A stretch of 64,000 bases of DNA from Syntrophaceae bacterium UBA6078. GTDB lineage: Bacteria > Desulfobacterota > Syntrophia > Syntrophales > UBA2210. Shown here one piece after another: positions 45,891-55,153 of this stretch; position 1 is the first letter of the stretch; each line of letters opens with the position of its first letter. Under the pieces are notes generated by a model that was not told the origin of the DNA, made no database searches, and saw nothing but the letters and a program-made list of their open reading frames with translations. Both the position numbers and the translations under genes were made by a program. The stretch is from contig DIXO01000037.1 in the NCBI GenBank assembly GCA_002428735.1, positions 1 to 64,000 of the forward strand. The letters run 5' to 3'.

Positions 45891-47156
45891 TTATCCGTGA
45901 ACCGCCTGGTGATCGAAGGACCGCTGCCTGAACACTCTACTTCCCTGCGTTTTGGGAGAATAAGACCTTCCGTTGCGCGTTTTTACCTCCCTCACACCGC
46001 TCCTGAGGCCGCGAGGAGCGGTCTGGTCAGCCGGCATGGCAATCGTTAATCCGGCCACGTTGTGGTATGCCAGTTTGTCTCCCAGGGTTCTTTTCAGAGA
46101 ATACGCCAGGTCGGCATCCTGCCCGGTCACGAATGTAAAGGCTTCCCCCGTTCTGGAGGCGCGGCCCGTCCTGCCGACGCGATGGGTGTAAGCGTCTGTT
46201 GTCGCCGGCATATCGTAATTGATGACATGCGATATGTTTGTCACATCAATACCGCGGGCGGCGATATCGGTGGCGACCATGATTTCATACCGGCCGTCGC
46301 GGAAACCGTCAAGAGCCTTCTGGCGTTTCTGCTGCGTCAGGTTTCCATGCAGGGAAATAACTTTGTATCCTGATTTATCCAGTTGCCCCGCAACACTTTT
46401 CGCCCGTGATTTCGTCCGAGTAAAGACCAGGACGGATTCTCTGTCGGTATGGTCAAGAAGATCTTTGAGCAGGTCGGTCTTCGTATCCATCCGCACTGGA
46501 TAAAACCGGTGCGAAACGGTTTCAACGGGGGCGGTGCGGCCGATTCTAATCTGCAGTGGATTGTGCAGGAGATCATCTGCCAGGTGTTGCACATCTTCGG
46601 GCATGGTGGCGGAAAAGAGCAGCGTCTGGCGCTTTGCGGGAAGGCGCTTCACGATTCTTCTGATATCCGGCAGAAAGCCCATGTCGAACATGTGATCCGC
46701 CTCATCAAGCACCAGAACTTCCACGTGGGATAGGTCCGCGGTGCCGCGGCCCATGTGATCCAAGAGCCGACCAGGGCATGCGGAGATGATGTCCACATGG
46801 TCGTGCAGTTTTTTGATTTGCGCATTGATGTTCACCCCGCCGTAGATGGACGCGCTGCGAAGTTGTGTATTGCGCCCCAGCCGGCGGATGACTTCGTGGG
46901 TCTGTTCGCTGAGCTCCCGCGTCGGAGCGATAATCAGCGCGCGGACATGGCCGCGCGGCCCGTGCGTGAGCCGCTGCAGTATGGGCAGGACAAAAGCCGC
47001 GGTTTTCCCCGTGCCGGTCTGGGCAAGTCCCATGACATCGCGGCCTTCCAGAATCGGCGTGATTGCCTGTAATTGAATGGGCGTCGGCGTTGCGTACCCC
47101 ATGGATTGCACACCGGCCAATATTTTTTTGTCTAACGCGAACTTCTCAAAACTCAT
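45891..47156 (-). CDS. DEAD-box ATP-dependent RNA helicase, RhlE-like
   Basis: 421-aa helicase with the full motif set: Q motif region GYATPTPIQLQAI, motif I AQTGTGKTAAF, Ia PTRELSEQ, II DEAD, III SAT, and C-terminal VATDIAARGIDV and HRVGRTGRA. A short basic C-terminal extension follows. ATG 47156 has AAGGA upstream; the frame is open further but begins unlike the family. Likely in rRNA maturation or mRNA decay, as for RhlE; exact substrate unknown. Confidence 0.93.
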   Translation of the reverse strand: MSFEKFALDKKILAGVQSMGYATPTPIQLQAITPILEGRDVMGLAQTGTGKTAAFVLPILQRLTHGPRGHVRALIIAPTRELSEQTHEVIRRLGRNTQLRSASIYGGVNINAQIKKLHDHVDIISACPGRLLDHMGRGTADLSHVEVLVLDEADHMFDMGFLPDIRRIVKRLPAKRQTLLFSATMPEDVQHLADDLLHNPLQIRIGRTAPVETVSHRFYPVRMDTKTDLLKDLLDHTDRESVLVFTRTKSRAKSVAGQLDKSGYKVISLHGNLTQQKRQKALDGFRDGRYEIMVATDIAARGIDVTNISHVINYDMPATTDAYTHRVGRTGRASRTGEAFTFVTGQDADLAYSLKRTLGDKLAYHNVAGLTIAMPADQTAPRGLRSGVREVKTRNGRSYSPKTQGSRVFRQRSFDHQAVHG

Positions 47157-47476
47157 TTCTTCATCCTTCTTTTTAAGATTTAGTGACATGGGAACCCATC
47201 TTAAATTGTTGCGGCTGCTGTGCCTGCGCCGCCCCACGCCGTGACGCTGCGCCGGAAAAACCGGTTACAGACGGTGCGCTTGAGCTGGATTCTGTTACGA
47301 TTAGCTGGATTTTCCTGCCGAAGTTTCTAAAGAAGAAAGGTGGGAAGGCAAATAACTATCGTGATCACCGGGCACCTTCTACAGGGATATTCTCTCAATA
47401 GCAAGGATTATCTTTGACGGAACCGCAGATGAAGACAGCGATCTCCTGACCGTGGCTATTCTACTCCGCCGCGCTG
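47157..47476. other. Intergenic stretch between helicase and cyclase
   Basis: About 320 bases; only short frames without start signals. No clear promoter or terminator seen. It must carry the leader of the helicase gene, which reads leftward. Confidence 0.4.
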
Positions 47477-48928
47477 TTACTTGGGCGGAGCCGTCTCCTG
47501 TGGGTCCACCTCGATGGTTACCTCAGCCGCAGGGCGCTCTCCTCCCGCAAAGCGGACCGCAGAGGGGGCGACGAGTTGCCGTGTGAGGGTTGTCGTGGCG
47601 GTGATTTCGCGGAGATTGATCGGTTCCGTCGTGATTTTAATCTGTTTCAAGTTTTTCCTAGGCGCCTTGATCTGGACCGAGGCGGGAGAGACGGTAACCT
47701 TCCCGAGCACCAGCCCTTTCGGAAGGGAACCGGAGAGGCGGACATCGATGGGGGTTTCGGCCTGGACAAGCATATGGGCTACGAACTGCATCTTGTTCGG
47801 ATTGACGTCGACAATCGTGACATTCGAAGGATGTTGAATGTTGGCATTTCCCAGAGGCATTTCCTGGCGCCCTTCCTTGACGCCGGTCATATCCAGGGTG
47901 ACACTCAGCGATTCCTCCTTGAGAAGCCCGAACGCCTGTTTCGATCCCATCAGGGTTATCGTTGCTTCCTTCGGTTTTTGTTCCTCAATGATCCAGTCCG
48001 GAGGGAGATTCCGGTACACGATGGGCCTGACGTAATCGCGCCTGATGCTCTCGGTCTGATACCCGAAGGCGAGCCACAGTCCGCAGGCGAGCAGGATGGC
48101 GATTGCCTTCTCCGCCCAGCTTTCACTGATCCATCGCAGCCAGCCCCCTTTCTCCGGGGCGGTCTCTTGATAGAGTTGCTCGAGGATGGGGAGCAGATCT
48201 CCCGGATGGTGAAGCCGTATGAGGGACCCTTCTCGAACGATGGAGACGGTTCCGCGCTCTTCGGAGACGACGATGCAAAAGGCGTCGCACCGTTCAGACA
48301 GGCCCAGCGCCGCCGTGTGGCGAAGTCCCAGATTTCCGATTTTCCCGGTATTTACCGAAAGGGGAAGGTGGCAGCCGAACCGGGTGATGTACCCGTCTTC
48401 AATGATAACAGCCCCGTCGTGCCCTATGGAATGAGGATCGAAGATGCTTTCAAGGATTGCCTCGCTCAACGTTCCGTCCAGATCGAAGCCTCCCTTGAGA
48501 TGGCGGTCCAGGAAATCTTCCCGCTTGAGAACGATGAGCGCGCCCCGTCGATTCTGTATCAGCCGGGTGACCGCGTTGTTGATAATTTCGGCGCTCCGGA
48601 GGGGCTGTGTGTCGAAAGCCCCTTTTCTAAAAAACCTCCAGGTGGCGAGGCGTTCAAAGAATCGCCGGATATCTTCCTGAAAAATAATAATCAGGGCGAT
48701 GGCGAGGATGGCGAAGAACCCCTGGAGAGCGTATTCGGTCAGGTACAGGTGAAAAATCCGGGCGGCGGCATATACACCCGCGAGTATAAACACCCCGATG
48801 AGGACGAAGCGCGATGCTGTTTTTTTGAACCATATAAGGGCGATGTACACGAATATGGAGATGATGGCGATATCCAGAAGATCGAAAATTCGTATGCTTT
48901 TAAGGAGTTGGATGAAATAATCTTCCAT
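47477..48928 (-). CDS. Diadenylate cyclase fused to YbbR domains (CdaA-CdaR fusion)
   Basis: 483-aa membrane protein. Three N-terminal helices (about 20-34, 40-57, 66-84), a DAC domain (about 105-225) with the catalytic DGA at 171-173 (IGHDGAVII) and RHT at 203-205 (NLGLRHTAALGLSE), a fourth helix (274-290), then extracytoplasmic YbbR-like beta domains (about 295-480). CdaA makes cyclic di-AMP from ATP, and its partner CdaR/YbbR is usually a separate adjacent gene; here both are one protein. The DHH phosphoesterase is divergent 273 bases away. Start ATG 48928. Confidence 0.9.
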   Translation of the reverse strand: MEDYFIQLLKSIRIFDLLDIAIISIFVYIALIWFKKTASRFVLIGVFILAGVYAAARIFHLYLTEYALQGFFAILAIALIIIFQEDIRRFFERLATWRFFRKGAFDTQPLRSAEIINNAVTRLIQNRRGALIVLKREDFLDRHLKGGFDLDGTLSEAILESIFDPHSIGHDGAVIIEDGYITRFGCHLPLSVNTGKIGNLGLRHTAALGLSERCDAFCIVVSEERGTVSIVREGSLIRLHHPGDLLPILEQLYQETAPEKGGWLRWISESWAEKAIAILLACGLWLAFGYQTESIRRDYVRPIVYRNLPPDWIIEEQKPKEATITLMGSKQAFGLLKEESLSVTLDMTGVKEGRQEMPLGNANIQHPSNVTIVDVNPNKMQFVAHMLVQAETPIDVRLSGSLPKGLVLGKVTVSPASVQIKAPRKNLKQIKITTEPINLREITATTTLTRQLVAPSAVRFAGGERPAAEVTIEVDPQETAPPK

Positions 48929-49201
48929 GGCACCCTGCTCTTATATGTTTGAAACGAAGCTGTGGCTCCGCGCCTGATGATCCCGAAACCTGAAAAGTCT
49001 GCCCGTCATGGACGTGCCTATGCTAAGTATGTGTAATACATGAGGGGTGCCTTTGGCAATATCTTTCTTCAACGCGTCTTGAATTTGATGTTCATATCGT
49101 GTTAGTAAGAGGCGCGGTTGAGCAGTGTGCCGCGGAGCGGGCGCGATCGCCGCCATTCCGGATCTTCATCCGGGATACTCCCGGCCAAAGGATGAAACGG
49201 T

Positions 49202-50260
49202 ATGTCGGTCTCAAAAGCAAACGTCCAGGAAAATCCCGCAAAGAAGATGCTCTCTGTGGTCGGGCAGAAGAGGGCCATTCTGATCATGTGTCACAACAAC
49301 CCCGATCCCGACACGATCGCGTCAGCAGCCGCCTTGAAACACCTCTTCGCTCATGCCCTCCGCCGCAAGGCGGTTATCGGGTATGCCGGGACGATCGGCC
49401 GGGCCGAAAACCGCCAGCTCGTCCGGCGCCTGAAGGTTGATATGGTACGGACGGACAAACTGAATTTCAGCAAATTCTCGGTCATCGCCCTTGTGGACAG
49501 TCAGCCCCACAGCGGCAACAATGCCATCCCCCGTGAGGTCATGCCCGACATCGTCATCGATCACCACCCCCTACGGCGGGACACCACACGGTGTACCTTT
49601 TATGATGTCCGCCCCCACTACGGCAGCTCTTCGACGATCCTGACGGAATACCTGCGGGAACTCGACCTGACCGTGGACCGCAAACTTGCCACCGCCCTCT
49701 ACTACGGATTGAAGACCGATACGAACGGTCTCAGCCGTTCCGTCACAAAGGCCGATCTGGACGCCTTCAATTATCTCTTCCCCAAGGTCGCGCCCCGGAC
49801 CCTGGCGGGAATCGAAAATCCGAGCATACCAAAATCCTATTACCTGAAGTTTGCCGACGCGATCGCCCGCTCGGTTCAATACGATGATGTGATGATTTCC
49901 AACATGGGCACCCTGTATAATCCCGACGTGACTGCGGAGATGGCCGATTTTCTGCTGCGGATGGAAGGAGTGCGCTGGACGCTCTGCATGGGAGAATACA
50001 AGGAGTATCTTCTCCTCTCGGTTCGAACCTCCCGGCGGGGGATGATGGCGGGCAAGGTTGCTCTGAGGATTGTCAAGAGTCTTGGCACGGGCGGCGGGCA
50101 TGAAAAGGTGGCCGGCGGAAAGATCAGCCTCAAGGGCCTGAAACCCGAGGAGCGGGCGCAGGTGGCGAAAAAGGTAACCGATCGTTTTCTCAAGCTGCTT
50201 GATGTGCAGGACCACGAAGGGAAACCGCTCACCGCGGCACCGCCCGCGGATCCCCGGTAA
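49202..50260 (+). CDS. DHH/DHHA1 phosphoesterase (NrnA/GdpP-like)
   Basis: 352-aa protein with an N-terminal DHH domain (MCHNNPDPDTIASAAALKHL, FSVIALVDSQ and IVIDHHPLRRD) and a C-terminal DHHA1 domain ending in GTGGGHEKVAGGKI. Family members include nanoRNase/pAp phosphatases and cyclic di-AMP phosphodiesterases. The first motif reads NPDPD where many have HxDGD, so metal ligands are mostly but not wholly typical. Its divergent neighbour makes cyclic di-AMP, which favours a degradation role. AAGGATG lies upstream of ATG 49202. No membrane or GGDEF part, unlike GdpP. Confidence 0.85.
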   Translation: MSVSKANVQENPAKKMLSVVGQKRAILIMCHNNPDPDTIASAAALKHLFAHALRRKAVIGYAGTIGRAENRQLVRRLKVDMVRTDKLNFSKFSVIALVDSQPHSGNNAIPREVMPDIVIDHHPLRRDTTRCTFYDVRPHYGSSSTILTEYLRELDLTVDRKLATALYYGLKTDTNGLSRSVTKADLDAFNYLFPKVAPRTLAGIENPSIPKSYYLKFADAIARSVQYDDVMISNMGTLYNPDVTAEMADFLLRMEGVRWTLCMGEYKEYLLLSVRTSRRGMMAGKVALRIVKSLGTGGGHEKVAGGKISLKGLKPEERAQVAKKVTDRFLKLLDVQDHEGKPLTAAPPADPR

Positions 50261-50370
50261 CGGTTTTTTCGCGCCATCGACGATCCGCCGTTTGGAGGGA
50301 CACGGCCGGGCCGGAAAGTGGCGCGGTAATATCGATTCAGGATGATACTAATTTTTCCATAAGGAGTGAC

Positions 50371-51159
50371 ATGATGCACGGTTCCGGAAAGGTTGCCATC
50401 GTTACGGGCTCCTCGCGGGGAGTCGGCGCCGCGACGGCCAGGATGCTCGCGGAAAAGGGGTACAACGTCGTTATCAACTATTCGAAGAGCGCCAAAGAGG
50501 CTGAAGAGGTGGCTGAAAGCTGCCGGGTGCTGGGCGCGGAGACCCTGCTGTGCCGGGCGAATGTGGCCGCCGATGAGGACTGCCGCAGGATGGCGGCGGA
50601 GACGATAGACAAGTGGGGGCGGATCGACGCCCTGGTCAACAACGCCGGCACCAGTAAATTCTGCGACCATGACGATCTGGAAGGACTCACGGGGGAAGAC
50701 TTCCTTCACATATACGAAGTCAACGTGGTGGGCCCCTATCAGATGGTGAGGGCCGTGGTTCCCCACATGAAAGAGATCGGAAACGGCGCGATCGTCAATG
50801 TGGCCTCCATTTCCGGCTTGACCGGGGTCGGGAGTTCCGTCGCCTATGCCGCTTCAAAGGGGGCCTTGATCACCATGACCCTTTCACTGGCCCGTGTTCT
50901 CGGTCCTGAGATCCGCATGAACGCCGTCTGTCCCGGGCTTATCCAGGGGGACTGGCTCCGGGAAGGGATGGGCACGGAGAAATATGAAGCGGCCGTACGG
51001 TACTGGGAAAAGAAATCGCCGCTCCGGATGACGGCAACCCCGGAGACGGTTGCCGAAACAATCCTCTACTTCATCACGGGGGCCCCGCTGATCACCGGCG
51101 AAACGCTGATCCTCGACGGCGGTGGCCATCTGGCGATGACGCCCATGGGACGGACCTAG
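50371..51159 (+). CDS. Short-chain dehydrogenase/reductase
   Basis: 262-aa classical SDR. NAD(P)-binding IVTGSSRGVGAATARML, NNAG in ALVNNAGTSKF, catalytic Ser in NVASISGLTG and YxxxK in AYAASKGALITM. FabG-like overall, with a C-terminal GETLILDGGGHLAM. Substrate not deducible; the Arg/Asn residues after the first strand (INYSKS) suggest NADPH. AAGGAGTG precedes the ATG. Followed 45 bases later by the GIY-YIG gene. Confidence 0.88.
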   Translation: MMHGSGKVAIVTGSSRGVGAATARMLAEKGYNVVINYSKSAKEAEEVAESCRVLGAETLLCRANVAADEDCRRMAAETIDKWGRIDALVNNAGTSKFCDHDDLEGLTGEDFLHIYEVNVVGPYQMVRAVVPHMKEIGNGAIVNVASISGLTGVGSSVAYAASKGALITMTLSLARVLGPEIRMNAVCPGLIQGDWLREGMGTEKYEAAVRYWEKKSPLRMTATPETVAETILYFITGAPLITGETLILDGGGHLAMTPMGRT

Positions 51160-51204
51160 AGGGCGGCGGTACGGTCCCGCTGGCCGGTTTTTCGATGGCA
51201 TTCT

Positions 51205-51495
51205 ATGGCGATCTGGCATGTCTATATGATCCGGTGCGGGAATGGAAGCCTCTATACGGGGATTACCACCGATGTGGGGCGCCGTTTCTCCGAACATCAG
51301 GCGGCGGGTCCCCGGGCAGCGCGGTACCTGAAGGGAAGGGGGCCGCTCAGCCTCGTTCTTGCCGCGGAAACGGGAGACCGCGCGACGGCGTTGCGGGTGG
51401 AGCGCAGCATCAAGGGTTTGTCCCGGACGCGAAAGGAGCGGCTCATACAAAACCCCTCGTCTCTGGGGACGATCATTGACACCCTGGCAGTATAA
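51205..51495 (+). CDS. GIY-YIG domain protein (UPF0213/YhbQ-like)
   Basis: 96-aa single-domain GIY-YIG nuclease-like protein. HVYMIRCGNGSLYTGITTDVGRRFSEHQ holds the GIY-YIG-like pair (VYMI...LYTGIT) with the downstream Arg and His, and a later Glu in ALRVERSIKGLSRTRKERLI. Small proteins of this group are widespread and poorly characterised. Confidence 0.88.
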   Translation: MAIWHVYMIRCGNGSLYTGITTDVGRRFSEHQAAGPRAARYLKGRGPLSLVLAAETGDRATALRVERSIKGLSRTRKERLIQNPSSLGTIIDTLAV

Positions 51496-51548
51496 TAAAC
51501 TCCTTTCTCTGCGTGTATCCGGTAGAGTTATTTCATCACCGGACGTGT

Positions 51549-52277
51549 TCACCGTTCAGGAACGCTTATTAACATTCCCGAAAACACCGTATCGAAGTCG
51601 CGGCGCGCCTCGCCTTTCAAACCGTCTCTGACCTTCCGGGGTTCATTGGCGATGTCCCCCATGATGGTTTCCAGATTTTCCAGCGTGCTGTCGATTCGAT
51701 TGCCGACGCGGCGGGTGAGTATGCCGGAAAAGAGCCTCATCACCAGCCGTGAAATGCCGTTATCCCCCCGCATGAAGACGGCTGCCTCTCCCGACAGGGT
51801 GCTGCCGTCCCCGGTATACGCAAGAACGATAACGCCGTCGGCAGTGAAAAAAGAGGGGATCGCCCAGTGATTAAAATTCCCCGTGCCGTAAAAGGTCCTT
51901 GTGTTGCCGGACCGATCGATCTGACTGAAATCGCCATTGATTCCCGACGAATCGGAGACGTGAAATCCGGTCGCCGTCCTGGTGACCGTGTAGAGGGGCT
52001 GCAACCCGCAGGATGTCCAGATCTCTGCCATAAGGCAGGGATTGTCCAGGACCCTGTTCCATATTTCCCGGGCAGCATCCATGGCAAATGTTCGCCGGCA
52101 GGTGACGGTGGGGGTCATGATAACTGCGTCGGCAGAGGGCTCGTACGCCTGAATCCGCGGCGCGGCGCACAGAATAAGAACAACGGTGATAACCGGCAGG
52201 AGCTGTTTCAGCCATCCCCGCGGTACTCCGTTGCCTTTGCCAGATCTTCGAACAGTTCCATATGTTTTCCTTGACAT
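51549..52277 (-). CDS. Exported hypothetical protein
   Basis: 242-aa protein with a signal peptide around residues 17-42 (WLKQLLPVITVVLILCAAPRIQA). The mature part, of unrecognised family, includes two Cys-containing segments (TVTCRRTF, TSCGLQP) and beta-rich stretches (NTRTFYGTGNFNHWAIPSFF), ending in a charged helix. ATG 52277 is the best start; the open frame reaches 52490 but the extension overlaps the start of the divergent gene and is not signal-like. The start has no strong ribosome binding site. Confidence 0.55.
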   Translation of the reverse strand: MSRKTYGTVRRSGKGNGVPRGWLKQLLPVITVVLILCAAPRIQAYEPSADAVIMTPTVTCRRTFAMDAAREIWNRVLDNPCLMAEIWTSCGLQPLYTVTRTATGFHVSDSSGINGDFSQIDRSGNTRTFYGTGNFNHWAIPSFFTADGVIVLAYTGDGSTLSGEAAVFMRGDNGISRLVMRLFSGILTRRVGNRIDSTLENLETIMGDIANEPRKVRDGLKGEARRDFDTVFSGMLISVPER

Positions 52278-52425
52278 TTTCTTTTGAGCTGCTATAATCC
52301 CACTACTTGTTTTTACATACGAAGAGATTTTCACCCCGGAACCGCGCCATGGGGTACACTGTAGCGGCCGGTTCCGTGCCGAACCAACGTATTCTGTAAA
52401 GAGAATATCACAAGGGGGTATTACC

Positions 52426-53019
52426 ATGAAACATTTTCTGAAAAATCCTCGCAGGGGGATATATTTCATGGCATCGGTTGCCGTTATCATGTCTCTGTTG
52501 CTGTGTGCCGTTCCCGTTCTCGCTCAGGAACTGACGCCGGAACAGAAGATCGAGCAGGCGGCGCAGCTGGCTGCCCAGGCTGCACAGCTGGCGGAGCAGG
52601 CGGAGGCGACAGGCAATCTGGTGATGGCTCAGGAAGCGCTGGCCCTTGCTACTCAAGCCTCGAATCTTCTGAACGAAGTGGCCGCGTTTGCCGCCGATAC
52701 GGGTAATACCGTCCTCGCGCAGACCGCGATGAACCAGGCCACCAGTCTTTCAACCGCGATCGGGCAGATTACCGCAACGGCGCAGTATGTTGCCGCGAAC
52801 TCAACCGACGCGGCGGTTGTGAATACCGCGAATCAGATTCTATCCACGTCCGGACAGGTTCTGTCGCAGAACCAGGGGACCATGACGCTGGCTATGAACG
52901 CGGGGGCAACTCCGCCCGGCCCTTCGGGAGAAGGGTATACGCCGCCGCCACCGCCGCCGCCTGATCCACCCGTTGTTGACCCCCCCGTCATCGATACGGG
53001 AGCGGCCAGTCCGGCATAA
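52426..53019 (+). CDS. Secreted Ala/Gln-rich protein with polyproline tail
   Basis: 197-aa exported protein: signal peptide (residues 1-34, ending PVLA-Q), then a helical part built of near-repeats of AAQLAAQAAQLAEQA-type sequence and A/N/T-rich helices (about 40-160), then a proline-rich tail (PPPPPPPDPPVVDPPVIDTG). It resembles low-complexity surface or periplasmic spacer proteins; no enzyme motif. GGGGGT lies upstream of the ATG. Divergent from the exported protein at 51549; upstream of the polysaccharide-export genes. Confidence 0.7.
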   Translation: MKHFLKNPRRGIYFMASVAVIMSLLLCAVPVLAQELTPEQKIEQAAQLAAQAAQLAEQAEATGNLVMAQEALALATQASNLLNEVAAFAADTGNTVLAQTAMNQATSLSTAIGQITATAQYVAANSTDAAVVNTANQILSTSGQVLSQNQGTMTLAMNAGATPPGPSGEGYTPPPPPPPDPPVVDPPVIDTGAASPA

Positions 53020-53180
53020 CATCACGCCGCATTATGTGGAAAACAAAGAGTATGGCCGCAAGGCTGTACGACTGAGCCTCATCATTCCGATGCAACATGT
53101 GCCGCGTGGCAGGATCGGCCATTCGGAGGCACACGGCACGATGGTTGTTTTTTGAGGAGGTTCCGGAAGGAGGGCAGAGA

Positions 53181-54407
53181 GTGTCAGTGAAGAAACACCC
53201 CGTTGTTTTTATTCTCGTCATAGTGTTCGCATTATATTTGTGTGTCGGCGGCGTGCAGGCCGCGCGCATTATCATCAAACCCCGGGTGGTAACCAGCTGG
53301 CAGTCGGACAGCAACTTCTTCAAGGCGGAAACCGGGGAGAGAGAGGTGTTTACCTATCTCCTCCAGCCGGGGATTGATCTGGGCTTCGAGACGGCGAAAA
53401 CAAATCTCGTTTTCAACTACACCTTGAACGCATCGTATTACGATGATCAAGATACCGTCCCTGCGGGCGAGAAGAACGCGAACGAGGACGATTTTATCGG
53501 ACACACCGCTCTTTTCAAGGCCCGGCACCGCCTCTTTGACCGGCTTCTTATCGGGCTGGACGAATCCTACATGAAAACCCGCGACGCGGGGGATTCCGAT
53601 GATTTGAGTAACAGCGTGGACAGGAATAAATATACCATTAACCGGGTAAGCCCCATGCTGTTCTATGACTTCGGAGAGAAATTCACGGCGGGGCTTCGCT
53701 ACCGGAACACCGAGACCAATTATTCGGAGGGAACCAACGAGGATTCCAGCGAACACCGGGGCATATTCGATCTGATATACAATCTGACGCGCACCGAATC
53801 CCTTGATCTCGAGTACCAGCACTGGGAGCGGAGTTACGACAAGACCACCTCCGATTACACCTCGGACCAGATAAAGCTGATTTTCAGGAAACAGTTTCAA
53901 TACGCGATGTTGGAGGTGGGGGGCGGATACCACGAACGCGATTTTGACCAGACAGGGCTGGACACGATCGATACTTTTGCGTACCGTGTCGCCCTCAATT
54001 TCCAGAACCCTCCCGCGCCGGATGCCAGGCCGAAAACCTGGCTCGATCTTTCCGCTACCATGAATTTCAACGACCAGGGTCTTTCGGACAGCTATTACAC
54101 GGCCCATCGCTTTTCTCTGGATGTGGGGCACATCTTTCTGGAAAAGATCAAGGTGAGTGTGGGAGGCTACTATCAGAACTCCGATTACGAGCGTGAAACC
54201 GGCCTGACCCCGGGAGGCGCAACCGAATACCGCGACGATGATACCTATTACGCCTCCCTGAGCGTGGGGTATATGTTTACCGACTGGCTTACCCTCTCGC
54301 TCACCGCCGGGTATGAGGAACGGGATTCCAACCTGCAGGGCCGTGATTATGACAATGAATCCATTATGGCCAAACTGGAATTCAGCCACGATCTCGGCGG
54401 CAGGTAA
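53181..54407 (+). CDS. Outer-membrane beta-barrel protein (BBP2-like)
   Basis: 408-aa exported protein with a signal peptide (FILVIVFALYLCVGGVQA) and a mature part of alternating amphipathic strands with aromatic caps, ending LEFSHDLGGR. It is typical of the outer_membrane beta-barrel 2 type found beside exopolysaccharide export genes. GTG 53181 follows AAGGAGGG at ideal spacing; the frame is open to 53097. Next gene is a Wza-type exporter, so a secretion or surface role is likely. Confidence 0.82.
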   Translation: MSVKKHPVVFILVIVFALYLCVGGVQAARIIIKPRVVTSWQSDSNFFKAETGEREVFTYLLQPGIDLGFETAKTNLVFNYTLNASYYDDQDTVPAGEKNANEDDFIGHTALFKARHRLFDRLLIGLDESYMKTRDAGDSDDLSNSVDRNKYTINRVSPMLFYDFGEKFTAGLRYRNTETNYSEGTNEDSSEHRGIFDLIYNLTRTESLDLEYQHWERSYDKTTSDYTSDQIKLIFRKQFQYAMLEVGGGYHERDFDQTGLDTIDTFAYRVALNFQNPPAPDARPKTWLDLSATMNFNDQGLSDSYYTAHRFSLDVGHIFLEKIKVSVGGYYQNSDYERETGLTPGGATEYRDDDTYYASLSVGYMFTDWLTLSLTAGYEERDSNLQGRDYDNESIMAKLEFSHDLGGR

Positions 54408-54502
54408 CAGGCAGATCGGCTTGGCGCAGGGCACGCATGGAGAAGTGTTCTGCGCCATATTTTTTTGCGCGGAATACCGCGAACGAATCGTGTAAGGACA
54501 TC

Positions 54503-55114
54503 ATGACGAATCGAGGAACAACAGGGGGTTATCGATGTATCGCCCTCCTTCTGGGCCTGCTTGCGGGCCTTCTTATATTTCCCTTCCCCGCTCTGGGACA
54601 GGAGAAGGCCAACCTGATCGGTCCCCAGGATGTGCTCACCCTGAGCATATATGCCGGCGGAGAAGAGCAGCGGAAGGTGGACCTGACCGTCTCCAACGAC
54701 GATATGATCAATGCGCCCTTCATCGGCCCCGTCAAGGCGCGGGGGCTCACGATCAGCGAACTGGAGACGTTGATAGCCGAACTGCTCAAGAAGGATTATT
54801 TCGTCGATCCCCAGGTACACATACAGATCAAGGAGGGGGGATACAAGAGCCTCCAGTATTCCGTCTCGGTGGAGGGGAAAGTAACAAAGCCGGGCGTGTA
54901 TGAGTACCAGCGGGGAATAACGGCCCTGAACGCCTGTCTTATGGCGGGGGGATTCGACAAGTTCGCGGCGCCCAACCGCGCCAGGATCATACGCGAAGAG
55001 GATGGCAAACAAACGGTCATCAGGATCAACCTCAACGACGTGAAGGAAGGGAAGATTCCCGATATCGAACTGAAACCGGGCGATATTGTTGTCATACCGG
55101 AAAGCTGGCTCTAA
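54503..55114 (+). CDS. Polysaccharide export protein (Wza/Poly_export-SLBB)
   Basis: 203-aa outer-membrane export component. Signal peptide (about residues 12-33, LLLGLLAGLLIFPFPALG), Poly_export domain (LIGPQDVLTLSIYAGGEEQRKVDLTVSNDDMINAPFIGPVKARGLTISELETLIAELL), and one SLBB domain (YSVSVEGKVTKPGVYEY). Shorter than E. coli Wza and lacking a lipobox Cys and C-terminal pore helix, as in many EPS systems. AAGGA precedes ATG 54503. Confidence 0.92.
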   Translation: MTNRGTTGGYRCIALLLGLLAGLLIFPFPALGQEKANLIGPQDVLTLSIYAGGEEQRKVDLTVSNDDMINAPFIGPVKARGLTISELETLIAELLKKDYFVDPQVHIQIKEGGYKSLQYSVSVEGKVTKPGVYEYQRGITALNACLMAGGFDKFAAPNRARIIREEDGKQTVIRINLNDVKEGKIPDIELKPGDIVVIPESWL

Positions 55115-55153
55115 CTTTCAGATGAAACGTACCGGGGTGGATTGAGAATAACT

